A stretch of DNA of 49,889 bases from Rariglobus sp. GTDB taxonomy: Bacteria > Verrucomicrobiota > Verrucomicrobiia > Opitutales > Opitutaceae. Positions within the stretch are counted from its first letter, which is position 1; each line of letters opens with the position of its first letter. The DNA is taken from contig JAQSWS010000016.1 of the NCBI GenBank assembly GCA_029266495.1, positions 1 through 49,889 of the forward strand. Reading direction: 5' to 3'. A model generated the notes under the pieces. That model had not been told where the DNA came from and searched no databases. It was given only the letters and a program-made list of their open reading frames with translations. Position numbers and translations under genes: made by a program. Of this stretch, positions 23,299 to 30,944 are shown one piece after another.

Positions 23299-25196
23299 CA
23301 GTCCTGGCCCTTGGTGGCGGGCTGGGCGGAGGGAGGGCCTTGGAGGAGTTGGAAGAGTTGGGCGGGGGAGTCGCCTTGTTTGACCTGGTCGAGCTTCTGC
23401 AAGGGGATCGACAGGTTCGGGTCGAGGCGCGCGGGATCGGTCGAAGCCTCGGCGGTGGCGCCGCCGACCTGCTGCATTTCGGAGGGCTGGGGCGCGGGCT
23501 GTTCGAACCCGGCTTGCGGGCGCTCGCCGCTGCGTTCGGCGGTGGACGGCGGGGGCTGGTCCTTCATGTCGCCAAAGGCGGACTGGCCCGGGGTGTCGGA
23601 CTTTTTTTGCGAATCGGAACCCTGGGGGTTTTCGTCGGAGGGTTTGTCGCCACCGGCGGACTGCTGGTCCTCCCCGGACTTCGATGAGTCGGATTTGGAG
23701 TCTTCTTTCTTTTTCTCCTTGTCGTCGGATTGCGAGGAGTCGCCCTGCTCGCCCTTTTCATTTTTGTTTTCGGGCTGATCCTTTTTATTTTGCTCCGGTT
23801 TTTTTTCGTCGGGCTTGGGTTTGTCCTGCTTGGGGGGCGGAGGATCTTTCTTGGGAAGGAGGGCTTCCAGTTGTTCACGAAGGGCGGTCCAGTCCGCGGC
23901 CTTGGGATCAAGGGACTGGCCGGCGGCGACGGCGGCCAGGGCGTCGCGCACGACACCCTCGGGCACCGGCTCCTGGGACGAACGGGTGCGTTCCCCGTAG
24001 GTCACGGTGGCGCGGGCGAGCTCGGCATAATCCCTGGCGGTGGTCTGTTCGCGTGTGGCGAGACGGCCGACGATCTGGGTGAGGGGAGCGGACACCGGGG
24101 CGCCGCCCTCGGCGGCGAAAGACGAATGAGCAATGAGCAATGACCAATGGAGGATGCAGAGGAGGGCGAGGGCAGATTTAATGGGAGAGGCGAGTTGGAG
24201 CGGGCGGGGTTTGGGGCGGACGGGAAACTCTCGCCAGAAGCTGAGGAGGAGAAATGCAAGGGCGGCGGCGAGGGGCCATTGGAAACGCTCGGCGAGGCGG
24301 ACGCGATTGGTCTCGGTGAACTCGCCGCGACGACCTTGTTCGACGGTGTTTTGGATGAGTTGCGAGAGGTCGACCCAGGAGCTGGCGTCGGAGTAGAGGC
24401 CCTCGGTTTTTTCGGAGAGTTCGCGCAAGGTGGCGCTGTTGAGCTTGGAGAGGACGACGGCGCCGCGCTCGTCTTTCATGAACGCGCCGGAGCCATCGGG
24501 AATCATCGCGCCTTCGCCGGTGCCGATGCCGAGGCCGAGCACGCGGATGCCTTTGGTTTTAAGATCGTCGATGTGCTTGCGCCAGGTATCGCCCTGGGCT
24601 TCACCGTCGCTGAGCACGATGAGAAAACGGTCGGCGGAACCGGAGGCGCCGAAGGCGGAGAGCGTGGTGTCGAGCAGCGCGTCGTAGTTGGTGCCGCCCT
24701 CGGGCAGGTAGCCGGGTTCGAGCAGCGGGAGAAATTCCCGGAGAATCTCGTAGTCGGCGCTGAGGGGGCTTTGGAGAAAGGCGGTGCCGGAGAAAACCAC
24801 CAGGCCCACGCGTTCGCCTTTGAGACGTTCGAGCAGGCTGGTGATGAGCAGGCGTGCGCGTTCGAGCCGGGTGGGTTTGACGTCTTGCGCCAGCATGCTG
24901 CGGGACAAATCGAGCGCGATGATGATCTCGCGAGCCTGGTCGAAGACCGGTTCTTCGAGGCGACCCCATTGCGGACGGGCGAGGGCGACTGTGGCAGCGG
25001 CGAGACCGAGGTAGAGGAACCAGCGGCTGTGCCGCTGGAATGACCAATGACCAATGACCAATGACGAATGGGAGGCCTGCGCCCGTGTGATTTTAGGGTG
25101 GGCGTCGGGCGTGATGCGACGTCGACGAAGGTCACGCAGGAGGAACGCAAGCGGGAGGAGCAGGAGCCAGAAGGCGTGGGGCCAGTGGAAGGTCAT
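23295..25196 (-). CDS. batB: BatB-BatC-like fusion: VWA-domain membrane protein with charged tail
   Basis: 633 residues. Two N-terminal membrane spans (about 8-21 and 58-75) precede a von Willebrand A domain with the MIDAS D96-L-S-R-S100 and later IVLSDGEAQGDTW. A third span (about 310-325) is followed by a cytoplasmic or periplasmic part: helices of BatC/TPR type, then a Lys/Asp/Glu/Gln/Ser low-complexity region (about 450-550) and a final helix. BatB and BatC are joined here. Residues 42-53 (SHSSLVIGHWSF) come from a 7-bp repeat insertion. Follows BatA, with a repeat between. Confidence 0.82.
   Translation of the reverse strand: MTFHWPHAFWLLLLPLAFLLRDLRRRRITPDAHPKITRAQASHSSLVIGHWSFQRHSRWFLYLGLAAATVALARPQWGRLEEPVFDQAREIIIALDLSRSMLAQDVKPTRLERARLLITSLLERLKGERVGLVVFSGTAFLQSPLSADYEILREFLPLLEPGYLPEGGTNYDALLDTTLSAFGASGSADRFLIVLSDGEAQGDTWRKHIDDLKTKGIRVLGLGIGTGEGAMIPDGSGAFMKDERGAVVLSKLNSATLRELSEKTEGLYSDASSWVDLSQLIQNTVEQGRRGEFTETNRVRLAERFQWPLAAALAFLLLSFWREFPVRPKPRPLQLASPIKSALALLCILHWSLLIAHSSFAAEGGAPVSAPLTQIVGRLATREQTTARDYAELARATVTYGERTRSSQEPVPEGVVRDALAAVAAGQSLDPKAADWTALREQLEALLPKKDPPPPKQDKPKPDEKKPEQNKKDQPENKNEKGEQGDSSQSDDKEKKKEDSKSDSSKSGEDQQSAGGDKPSDENPQGSDSQKKSDTPGQSAFGDMKDQPPPSTAERSGERPQAGFEQPAPQPSEMQQVGGATAEASTDPARLDPNLSIPLQKLDQVKQGDSPAQLFQLLQGPPSAQPATKGQDW
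24121..24155 (-). repeat. Heptanucleotide repeat inside batB-like gene
   Basis: Units GACGAAT GAGCAAT GAGCAAT GACCAAT GGAGGAT. On the gene's strand they read ILHWSLLIAHSSFA, within the membrane span. Confidence 0.75.
25038..25072 (-). repeat. Heptanucleotide repeat inside batB-like gene
   Basis: GGAATGA followed by three exact CCAATGA units and CGAATGG. It encodes SHSSLVIGHWSFQRHS between the first and second membrane spans. Confidence 0.8.
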
Positions 25197-25201
25197 GGGA
25201 G

Positions 25202-25236
25202 GAAATGACCAATGACGAATGACGAATGACCAGTGT
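25202..25236. repeat. Heptanucleotide repeat between batA and batB
   Basis: GAAATGA CCAATGA CGAATGA CGAATGA CCAGTGT in the 52-base gap between the two genes, the same family as those inside batB. Confidence 0.75.
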
Positions 25237-25248
25237 GGAGGGGGGATG

Positions 25249-26256
25249 TCATTGCCGGGTGGTGCGTGCGGTCAAGAGGCCCGCAAGGAGGATGCAGGCG
25301 AGGCCGGGGGCGGCGAGCCAGGCGAAGAGTTCGGTGGTGAGCAGGTAGCTCTTGGATTGGAATTCGATTTTTTGGGCGCGGTCGATGGCCTTGAAGGCGG
25401 ACTCGATGGCTTTGCCGTCGTCGGCGCGGTAGGCTTTTCCTCCGGTGAGGTTGGCGATTTCGATCAAGGTGCTTTGATCGAGATCGGAGGCGACCCGACG
25501 ATAGCCGATGGTGTTGCCCGACTGGTCAAAAACCGGATAGGGGACGAGGCCGTCCCGGCCGGCTCCGATCGTGTAGACCGGAATTCCGCGGCTCTTCGCG
25601 ACGGCGGCGGATTGCAGGGGCGTGAGCGTGCCGCGGTTGCTGGCGCCGTCGGTGAGGAGGACGGCAAAGGCGCCCTGGCGGCGTCCGCCCTGTTCACGCG
25701 CGGCTTGTTCGAGGCGGGTGAGGGCGAGTCCGAGGCCGTCACCGATGGCAGTGCCGTCTTCGATGAGGCCGGTCTTGAGACGTTCGACCTGCCGGCCGAG
25801 CCAGTCGTGGTCGAAAGTGAGAGGGGCGAGCGTGTAGGCGCGTCCGGAAAACACCACGACGCCGATGCGATCATTGGGGCGCTGGGTGATAAACGCCTGG
25901 ATGACGGGCTTGACGGCCTGGAGGCGGTTGATGCGGACGTCGCCCTTTTCATAATCTTCGGCGAGCATCGAGGTGGAGAGATCGATCGCGAGGATGATGT
26001 CATAACCTTCGGTGCGGATTTCGCGTTTGTCCTCGACGCGTTGGGGGCGGGCGAGGGCGACGATGAGGAGGGCGATCCCAAGGAGCGCGAGACCGGCGGG
26101 CCAGCGCGAGAACGAAGTGAGTGACGGGCGGTGCCAGGCGGCGGCAAACGGCACGAGCAGGACGGGGACCGGGCGGCGTCCGCGCAGCCACAGGACCGGC
26201 GGAATCAGCAGGAGGGCGAGGAGCCAGAGAGGGGAATGCAGGACGAGATTCTTCAC
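25249..26256 (-). CDS. batA: BatA-like VWA-domain membrane protein
   Basis: 335 residues from GTG 26256. Typical BatA: a first membrane span (LWLLALLLIPPVLWL), a second (about 54-69, AGLALLGIALLIVALA), the VWA domain with MIDAS D92-L-S-T-S96 and later LLTDGASNRG, and a C-terminal span (AWLAAPGLACILLAGLL). It follows the DUF58 gene by 37 bases and precedes BatB, so the order MoxR-DUF58-BatA-BatB-BatD is the usual one. Interaction between VWA proteins and the MoxR ATPase is expected from other MoxR systems. Confidence 0.9.
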   Translation of the reverse strand: MKNLVLHSPLWLLALLLIPPVLWLRGRRPVPVLLVPFAAAWHRPSLTSFSRWPAGLALLGIALLIVALARPQRVEDKREIRTEGYDIILAIDLSTSMLAEDYEKGDVRINRLQAVKPVIQAFITQRPNDRIGVVVFSGRAYTLAPLTFDHDWLGRQVERLKTGLIEDGTAIGDGLGLALTRLEQAAREQGGRRQGAFAVLLTDGASNRGTLTPLQSAAVAKSRGIPVYTIGAGRDGLVPYPVFDQSGNTIGYRRVASDLDQSTLIEIANLTGGKAYRADDGKAIESAFKAIDRAQKIEFQSKSYLLTTELFAWLAAPGLACILLAGLLTARTTRQ

Positions 26257-26293
26257 TGGCGTGAAATCCTGAATGCGGGACGCGGCATGCGGG

Positions 26294-27220
26294 TCATCGG
26301 GATTGGCGGGCGCGGAAGAAGCGCACGAGGGCGTCGAGGCGGTCTTCGTCGGTGCCGACGACGAGGCGGGTCAGTGTATCCGGAAAAAGGTTACGCCAGG
26401 CGTTGTCGCGTTCCTCCCGCCAGCGGGCGTGGGCGGTGCGTTCGGCGGTGGAGTTTTCGAGCGTGACGAGGCGCCCGGCGAGGGGATCGTAGGCGGCGAA
26501 GCTTTCGCCCTCGGGGAGGGTGCGGTCCCAGGGATCGTCGACCCGGAAGCCCATCGGTTGATAGCGTTTGCGGACGACGGCCCAGCCCTCGGGTTCCGGA
26601 CGCGAGGGGAAGTCGCCCAGCCAGATGAGCACGCTGTGTTTGGGCGCGGCGCGGGCGAGGAGCCGCCAGGGAATGGCTGAGAGCTGGGAATTGAGAGCCG
26701 AGGGCCCGGACGTGAGGGACGGGGCGGGGGCGCCAAGGAGGCTGGCGGCGGCGTGGAGGATGGGACCGCGTCCGCGGACGGGTTCGCGGAGGGTGTAGCC
26801 GTCGGGTTTCACATGGACGAAGCCGACGCGGTCGCGGTTGACCGCGCCGAGGAGGAGGACAAGGCCGGCGAGTTCAAGGAGGGCTTCGCGTTTCGATTGG
26901 GCGCCGGAGCCGAACTGGAGACTGGGGGTGTCTTCGAAGACGAGCATCACGGTGACCTCGCGCTCCTCGACGAATTTTTTGCGGTAGGGTTCGCCGAGGC
27001 GGGCGGTGACGTTCCAGTCGATGTCGCGAACGTCGTCGCCAAACTCGTATTTGACAACCTGGTCGAACTCCATGCCGCGTCCGCGGAAGGCGGAGCGGTA
27101 TTCGCCGCTCAGCACGTTTTCGACGGCGTGGCGCACGCGCCATTCGAGCTTGCGCAGGAGGGCGAGGGGCGACGCGGCAGCGTCGGACGAGGGCGAGGTG
27201 ACTGGAAGCGGGGGGGGCAC
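26294..27220 (-). CDS. DUF58 protein of the bat operon
   Basis: 308 residues from GTG 27220. The signature YRSAFRGRGMEFDQVVKYEF then GDDVRDIDWNVTARLGEPYRK is that of DUF58 proteins, which accompany MoxR ATPases and carry a degenerate VWA fold. The peptide SALNSQLSAIPWR near residue 180 comes from a CTCAACT-type 7-bp repeat insertion. The usual DUF4381 gene that often follows DUF58 in bat operons is absent: BatA begins 37 bases downstream. Confidence 0.88.
   Translation of the reverse strand: MPPPLPVTSPSSDAAASPLALLRKLEWRVRHAVENVLSGEYRSAFRGRGMEFDQVVKYEFGDDVRDIDWNVTARLGEPYRKKFVEEREVTVMLVFEDTPSLQFGSGAQSKREALLELAGLVLLLGAVNRDRVGFVHVKPDGYTLREPVRGRGPILHAAASLLGAPAPSLTSGPSALNSQLSAIPWRLLARAAPKHSVLIWLGDFPSRPEPEGWAVVRKRYQPMGFRVDDPWDRTLPEGESFAAYDPLAGRLVTLENSTAERTAHARWREERDNAWRNLFPDTLTRLVVGTDEDRLDALVRFFRARQSR
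26675..26702 (-). repeat. Heptanucleotide repeat (family CTCAACT) inside the DUF58 gene
   Basis: Units GGCTGAG AGCTGGG AATTGAG AGCCGAG on the + strand; on the gene's strand they read ALNSQLSA, close to the LNSQLST heptapeptide seen in rmuC and mutS. Confidence 0.65.
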
Positions 27221-27236
27221 GGGTTTGAAATCGTTC

Positions 27237-27298
27237 TCGTTCTCCTACTCGTTCTCCCGGATCGAGTGATTCGGAATGGAGAACGAGTAAGAGAACGA
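27237..27298. repeat. Inverted repeat of GTTCTC type between MoxR and DUF58 genes
   Basis: TCGTTCTCCTACTCGTTCTC (27237-27256) pairs with 27279-27298 (GAGAACGAGTAAGAGAACGA) with one mismatch in 20. The arms are built from GTTCTC/TACTC units and extend partly further (to 27313). A related single arm lies at 29545-29564. It may fold into a hairpin in the bat mRNA. Confidence 0.75.
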
Positions 27299-27320
27299 AG
27301 AATGAGAACGAGGTCGGAGG

Positions 27321-28283
27321 TCAGGCTTCGGGGACCGGAGTTTTTTCGATCACCTGGGCGATGAGTTGATCCGAGGTGATTTCCTCGGCTTCGGCTTCAT
27401 AGGTGAGGCCGACGCGGTGCCGGAGGACGTCCGGGGCGATCTCCTGCACGAGGGCGGGCGAGACGTAGTCGAGTCCGCGCAGCCAGGCGAGGGATTTGGC
27501 GGCCTGGTAGAGCGCGAGCGAGGCGCGGGGCGAGGCGCCGAAACTCAGGTAGCGTTTTTTGCCGGCGGAGGGCGTGGCGAGGGCGCGGGTCGCGCGCACG
27601 AGGGCGAGGATGTAACCCTGGACGGCGGGCGAGAGGTGGACTTTGTCGACCTCGGTGCGGAGTTCGAGGAGTTCGTCGCCGTTGGCAACGGCGGAGAGGG
27701 CGGGCTGGCGGGTGACCTGGCCCCAGCGTTGCATCATCGTGGATTCTTCGTCGATCGACGGATAATCGACGATGAGTTTGAAGAGGAAGCGGTCGGTCTG
27801 GGCCTCGGGAAGCGGGTAGGTGCCCTCCTGCTCGACGGGGTTTTGCGTCGCCATCACAAAGAAGGGGCGGGGCAGCACGTGGGTGTGTCCGCCGATGGTG
27901 ACTTGGCGTTCCTGCATGGCTTCGAGGAGGGCGCTCTGGACCTTGGCGGGGGCGCGATTGATTTCGTCGGCGAGAACGAGGTTGGCGAAGATGGGACCGC
28001 GGTGAGGGGTGAAGGCGCCGTCCTTCGGTGAGAACACCATGGTGCCGACGACGTCGCTGGGGAGGAGGTCGGGGGTGAACTGGATGCGTTCGAACTGGAC
28101 GCCGAGGGCGGTTCCGAGGGACTTGATGAGAAGGGTCTTGGCGAGACCGGGCATGCCCTCAAGGAGGACGTGGCCGTTGGCGAGGAGGGCGACGAGCAGA
28201 CGCTCGATAATGGCATCCTGGCCGATGACGGCCTTGCCGATTTCGTCGCGGAGTTTCTGGGACCAAGTGGGACCGGTGATCAT
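27321..28283 (-). CDS. MoxR-family AAA+ ATPase
   Basis: 320 residues from ATG 28283. Walker A GMPGLAKTL (residues 43-51), Walker B LVLADEIN (D106, E107), the sensor region and the FVMATQNPVEQEGTYPLPEAQ stretch are all MoxR signatures. It begins the bat operon, with DUF58, BatA, BatB and BatD/E downstream; the ATPase probably remodels the VWA proteins. The promoter should lie in the 60-base divergent gap with the release-factor-like gene, but no consensus is evident there. Confidence 0.93.
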   Translation of the reverse strand: MITGPTWSQKLRDEIGKAVIGQDAIIERLLVALLANGHVLLEGMPGLAKTLLIKSLGTALGVQFERIQFTPDLLPSDVVGTMVFSPKDGAFTPHRGPIFANLVLADEINRAPAKVQSALLEAMQERQVTIGGHTHVLPRPFFVMATQNPVEQEGTYPLPEAQTDRFLFKLIVDYPSIDEESTMMQRWGQVTRQPALSAVANGDELLELRTEVDKVHLSPAVQGYILALVRATRALATPSAGKKRYLSFGASPRASLALYQAAKSLAWLRGLDYVSPALVQEIAPDVLRHRVGLTYEAEAEEITSDQLIAQVIEKTPVPEA

Positions 28284-28344
28284 GAGTTGAACTAGGGCTG
28301 GTGACGCAGGAAGCAGGGGTGAATGGGACTCGCTTGCGCCAAAA

Positions 28345-28767
28345 GTGTTTCGTGGAGAAAATGGGGCCGGCGTGGATTTACCAACTCAAATTCAAGAGCG
28401 GCTGGATGCCCTCGGCGTATTGGCGGCCGATGTGGAGGAGCGGTTTGTGCGCGGATCGGGGCCGGGCGGGCAGAAAATCAACAAGACCAGCAGCACGGTA
28501 TGCGTGAAACATCGTCCCACGGGGGTCGAGGTGCGTTGCCAGCGCGAGCGTTCCCAGTCGGCCAATCGCGAGACGGCGTGGGCCGAGTTATGTGGCAAGC
28601 TGGAGGAACGGTTGCGAGCGGCGGAGCAGCAACGTCAGCAGGCGATGGCGAAGGCGCGGCGGCAGAATCGCAAACGCAGCTCGCGTCAGAAGGCGATCTC
28701 GGTGGCGGGGAAGCGGCGCCGTGCCGAGGTCAAGAGCGGACGGCGTGGAATGACCAATGACCAATGA
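28345..28767 (+). CDS. Peptide-chain-release-factor-like protein (ArfB/RF-1 domain)
   Basis: 140 residues from GTG 28345. VRGSGPGGQKINKTSS contains the GGQ motif (residues 41-43) that triggers peptidyl-tRNA hydrolysis in release factors, and the following CVKHRPTGVEVRCQRERSQ is the family's beta-domain core. No codon-recognition domain is present, so it resembles ArfB/ICT1-type rescue hydrolases or the short RF homologue. The C-terminus is basic (RRQNRKRSSRQKA), as in rescue hydrolases that enter the mRNA channel. The last residues GMTNDQ and the stop codon come from a heptad repeat. Confidence 0.85.
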   Translation: MFRGENGAGVDLPTQIQERLDALGVLAADVEERFVRGSGPGGQKINKTSSTVCVKHRPTGVEVRCQRERSQSANRETAWAELCGKLEERLRAAEQQRQQAMAKARRQNRKRSSRQKAISVAGKRRRAEVKSGRRGMTNDQ

Positions 28768-28788
28768 CCAATGACCAATGACCAATGA
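28747..28788. repeat. Heptanucleotide repeat at the end of the release-factor-like gene
   Basis: GGAATGA then five exact CCAATGA units, followed by CCCGTTG. The gene's last six codons and its TGA (28765-28767) are part of the array, so the stop codon is supplied by the repeat itself. Confidence 0.85.
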
Positions 28789-28803
28789 CCCGTTGGCGGC
28801 GGG

Positions 28804-29073
28804 TTATTTGGTGCGGCGTTTGATGCGCCAGATCACGAGGGGCGTGGCGATGGCGGCGAGAAGGCCGGCGTAGACGCCGAAGGGCGAGTCGAGGGAGTGA
28901 ACGTCGCGAACGAAGAGGCGGGTGAGATTGTTGACCGCGCCCCAGGCAAAGAAAAAGGCAACGAAGGTGACCGCGAGGACGACACGCAGGGGCATTTCGT
29001 CGACGATGTGCACGAAGAGGCTGTCGGATGCGGGACGGGCCGGACGGTCTTTTTCTACGTTGGATGAGTCCAT
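28804..29073 (-). CDS. Small two-span membrane protein
   Basis: 89 residues from ATG 29073 (a start at 29121 would add 16 residues). Two hydrophobic spans, about residues 33-48 (VVLAVTFVAFFFAWGAV) and 66-80 (GVYAGLLAAIATPLVIW), with a basic end (RIKRRTK). No family is recognised. It lies alone, convergent to the release-factor-like gene, with the repeat array between. Function unknown. Confidence 0.55.
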   Translation of the reverse strand: MDSSNVEKDRPARPASDSLFVHIVDEMPLRVVLAVTFVAFFFAWGAVNNLTRLFVRDVHSLDSPFGVYAGLLAAIATPLVIWRIKRRTK

Positions 29074-29174
29074 GTTCTTGGATCCGTTACTAAACATGCC
29101 GGGCACGCAGGCAGAAAGCATTTTAAAGCCGCAGGCCGGGAAGTTGGATTTTTTTTAGCTCCGATTCCGCGAGG

Positions 29175-29534
29175 TTATTGAACGTCTTGAGCCGGTTGGC
29201 GGCGATAGGTTACGAGGTAGCGCCGGCTGCCGGTGCTGGTTTGAAACGCGGTGGGTGCGGTTCCGTCCATGCCGTAACAGATGCGCAGGCGGTCGCCGGC
29301 AAGTTGATAGATCGCCGGTATCACCCGGCCGGTATTCGGGCCGTGGTGCGCGGTGAGGACGAGCGCGGATGCCGTCTGGATAAACGTGCCGCGATCATGA
29401 ACCATGCCGGCAAAACTGACGCTGTAGGCGTCGGATTGAAGAATGAGCTCCATGCGTTCAAGTGCGAGCGCAGGGGCGGCTTCGCCGTCGAGTTCGGCGC
29501 GGATCGGATGCCAGGTGCCGTGGAGGGTGGACAT
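29175..29534 (-). CDS. TIGR03067-like protein
   Basis: 119 residues. The pattern fits the TIGR03067 domain typical of Planctomycetes and Verrucomicrobia: an initial L-x-G-T-W (here LHGTWHPIRAEL), G-T-F-I-Q-T-A, GPNTGRVIPAIYQLAGDRLRICYG and an end with F-x-x-x-x-x-x-R-x-L-V-T-Y. There is no signal peptide, unlike many members. The domain is lipocalin-like; ligand unknown. It is preceded by an intergenic GTTCTC repeat. Confidence 0.7.
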   Translation of the reverse strand: MSTLHGTWHPIRAELDGEAAPALALERMELILQSDAYSVSFAGMVHDRGTFIQTASALVLTAHHGPNTGRVIPAIYQLAGDRLRICYGMDGTAPTAFQTSTGSRRYLVTYRRQPAQDVQ

Positions 29535-29544
29535 GATTCTAAAG

Positions 29545-29564
29545 TCGTTCTCTTACTCGCTCTC
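29545..29564. repeat. Single copy of the GTTCTC repeat arm
   Basis: TCGTTCTCTTACTCGCTCTC matches the 20-bp arm found between the MoxR and DUF58 genes with two differences; it lies in the 65-base gap between the TIGR03067-like gene and rmuC. Confidence 0.6.
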
Positions 29565-29599
29565 TTTCCGGTCTCGCGGATCGAGGACGAGCGCCGGAG

Positions 29600-30910
29600 T
29601 CAGTTTTCGTCGATGGTGGGAGCGGGCAGCGTTTTTTTGGCTTTGGCGCCGAGTTTTTTGAGGTCTTCAACCTGGGCGAGGAGATTGCCTTTGCCGGTTT
29701 TGAGTTTGTTCATCGCGGCGTCGTAGCTTTCGCGGGTGCGACCGAGCTGGAGGCCGATGCCTTCGAGGTCGTCGATCAGGCCGGCGAACTTGTCGTAGAG
29801 CGCGCCGCCGCGGTCGGCGATGGCCTGCACGTTTTTCGTCTGCCGGTCCTGTTTCCAGAGGCTGGCGACGGTTTTCAAGGTGACCAGCAAGGTGGGTGCG
29901 GTGCAGAGGATCACGCGGCGGTCGAAAGCCCATTCGTAGAGTTGATGGTCGGTTTCGAGCGCGAGGGTGAAGGCGGACTCGAGCGGCACGAACATGAGCA
30001 CGTAGTCGGGGGTGACGAGTTTGCCGGTGTCTTCGTAGCGCTTGGCGCTGAGTTGGTCGACGTGCGTGCGGACGGCGCGGGCGTGTTCGGTGACGGCCGC
30101 GGCGCGGAGGGTGTCGTCGGTGGCGTTGACGGCACGCTCGTAGGCGATGAGGGAGACCTTCGAATCGATCACGAGGTGGCGGGCGTCGGGAAGGCGGAGG
30201 ATGACGTCGGGCCGCAGGCGGCGTCCGTCCTCGGTGGTGAGCGACTCCTGCGTGAGGTAGTCCTGGCCCTTGATGAGCCCGGCGGAGTCCAGCAGGCGTT
30301 CGAGGATGAGTTCGCCCCAGGCGCCGCGGGCCTGCGACTGGCCCTTCAACGCGGTCGTGAGGGCGCGGGCTTCGTCGGTGATGCGAACGTTGAGCTGCCG
30401 GAGCTGCTCGATCTGGGTCTTGAGCGCGGTGCGGTCTTCGCCGTCGGTTTTATAGACGAGATCGACGCGCTGGCGGAAATCGGCGAGCTGCTGGCGGAGC
30501 GGATGAAGGAGTGCCTCGACCTGGGTTTTATTGTGATCGGTGAACTTGGCGGATTTCTCGTCGAGGATTTTGGCGGCGACGGCCTGGAACTCGGTTTGAA
30601 GCGAGGCCTTCAATTTTTCGGCATCGGCGAGGTAGCGGGCGGCGAGTTGCTCGCGTTCGGCGAGGCGCTGTTCACCGGCGGCGAGTTGTGCGGCGAAGGT
30701 GGCGCGGTCGGCGGCGAGGGCGGCGGACAACTGGCTGTTGAGGGTGGAGAGCTGGGCCGCGGAGGCCTCGGCGCCCGTGAGCGCGCCGGCCAGGCGGGAG
30801 AGTTCGGTTTCGCGGGCGCGGAGACGTTCGCCGAGCTTGGCCTGGAGGAAAAACCACGCGGCGAGGGCGCCGGCGAACGCGGCGGCGAGGGCGATCAGAA
30901 AGGTGTCCAC
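29600..30910 (-). CDS. rmuC: RmuC-family DNA recombination protein
   Basis: 436 residues from GTG 30910. N-terminal membrane anchor (FLIALAAAFAGALAAWFFL), a long coiled coil (about 25-170) and the RmuC domain with GQSQARGAWGELILERLLDSAG, RPDVILRLPDARHLVIDSKVSL and DYVLMFVPLESAF, which are the recognised motifs of the family, related to nuclease folds. RmuC limits inversion at short inverted repeats in E. coli, of interest given the repeat-rich setting. An LSTLNSQLS heptad peptide lies at about residues 56-64, encoded by 7-bp repeats. Confidence 0.92.
   Translation of the reverse strand: MDTFLIALAAAFAGALAAWFFLQAKLGERLRARETELSRLAGALTGAEASAAQLSTLNSQLSAALAADRATFAAQLAAGEQRLAEREQLAARYLADAEKLKASLQTEFQAVAAKILDEKSAKFTDHNKTQVEALLHPLRQQLADFRQRVDLVYKTDGEDRTALKTQIEQLRQLNVRITDEARALTTALKGQSQARGAWGELILERLLDSAGLIKGQDYLTQESLTTEDGRRLRPDVILRLPDARHLVIDSKVSLIAYERAVNATDDTLRAAAVTEHARAVRTHVDQLSAKRYEDTGKLVTPDYVLMFVPLESAFTLALETDHQLYEWAFDRRVILCTAPTLLVTLKTVASLWKQDRQTKNVQAIADRGGALYDKFAGLIDDLEGIGLQLGRTRESYDAAMNKLKTGKGNLLAQVEDLKKLGAKAKKTLPAPTIDEN
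30729..30756 (-). repeat. Heptanucleotide repeat (family CTCAACT) inside rmuC
   Basis: Units AACTGGC TGTTGAG GGTGGAG AGCTGGG; on the coding strand they yield QLSTLNSQL within the coiled coil. Confidence 0.65.
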
Positions 30911-30944
30911 GCGCGTAGCGTGCGAGGTCGCGTCAATGCGTCAA

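Noticed and set aside
22333-23778. 481-residue open frame on the + strand
   Set aside because: Antisense to batD and batB-like genes; composition is a mirror of those genes.
20814-28788. CRISPR array
   Set aside because: Units are 7 bp without unique spacers, in several genes and in both orientations; no cas genes.
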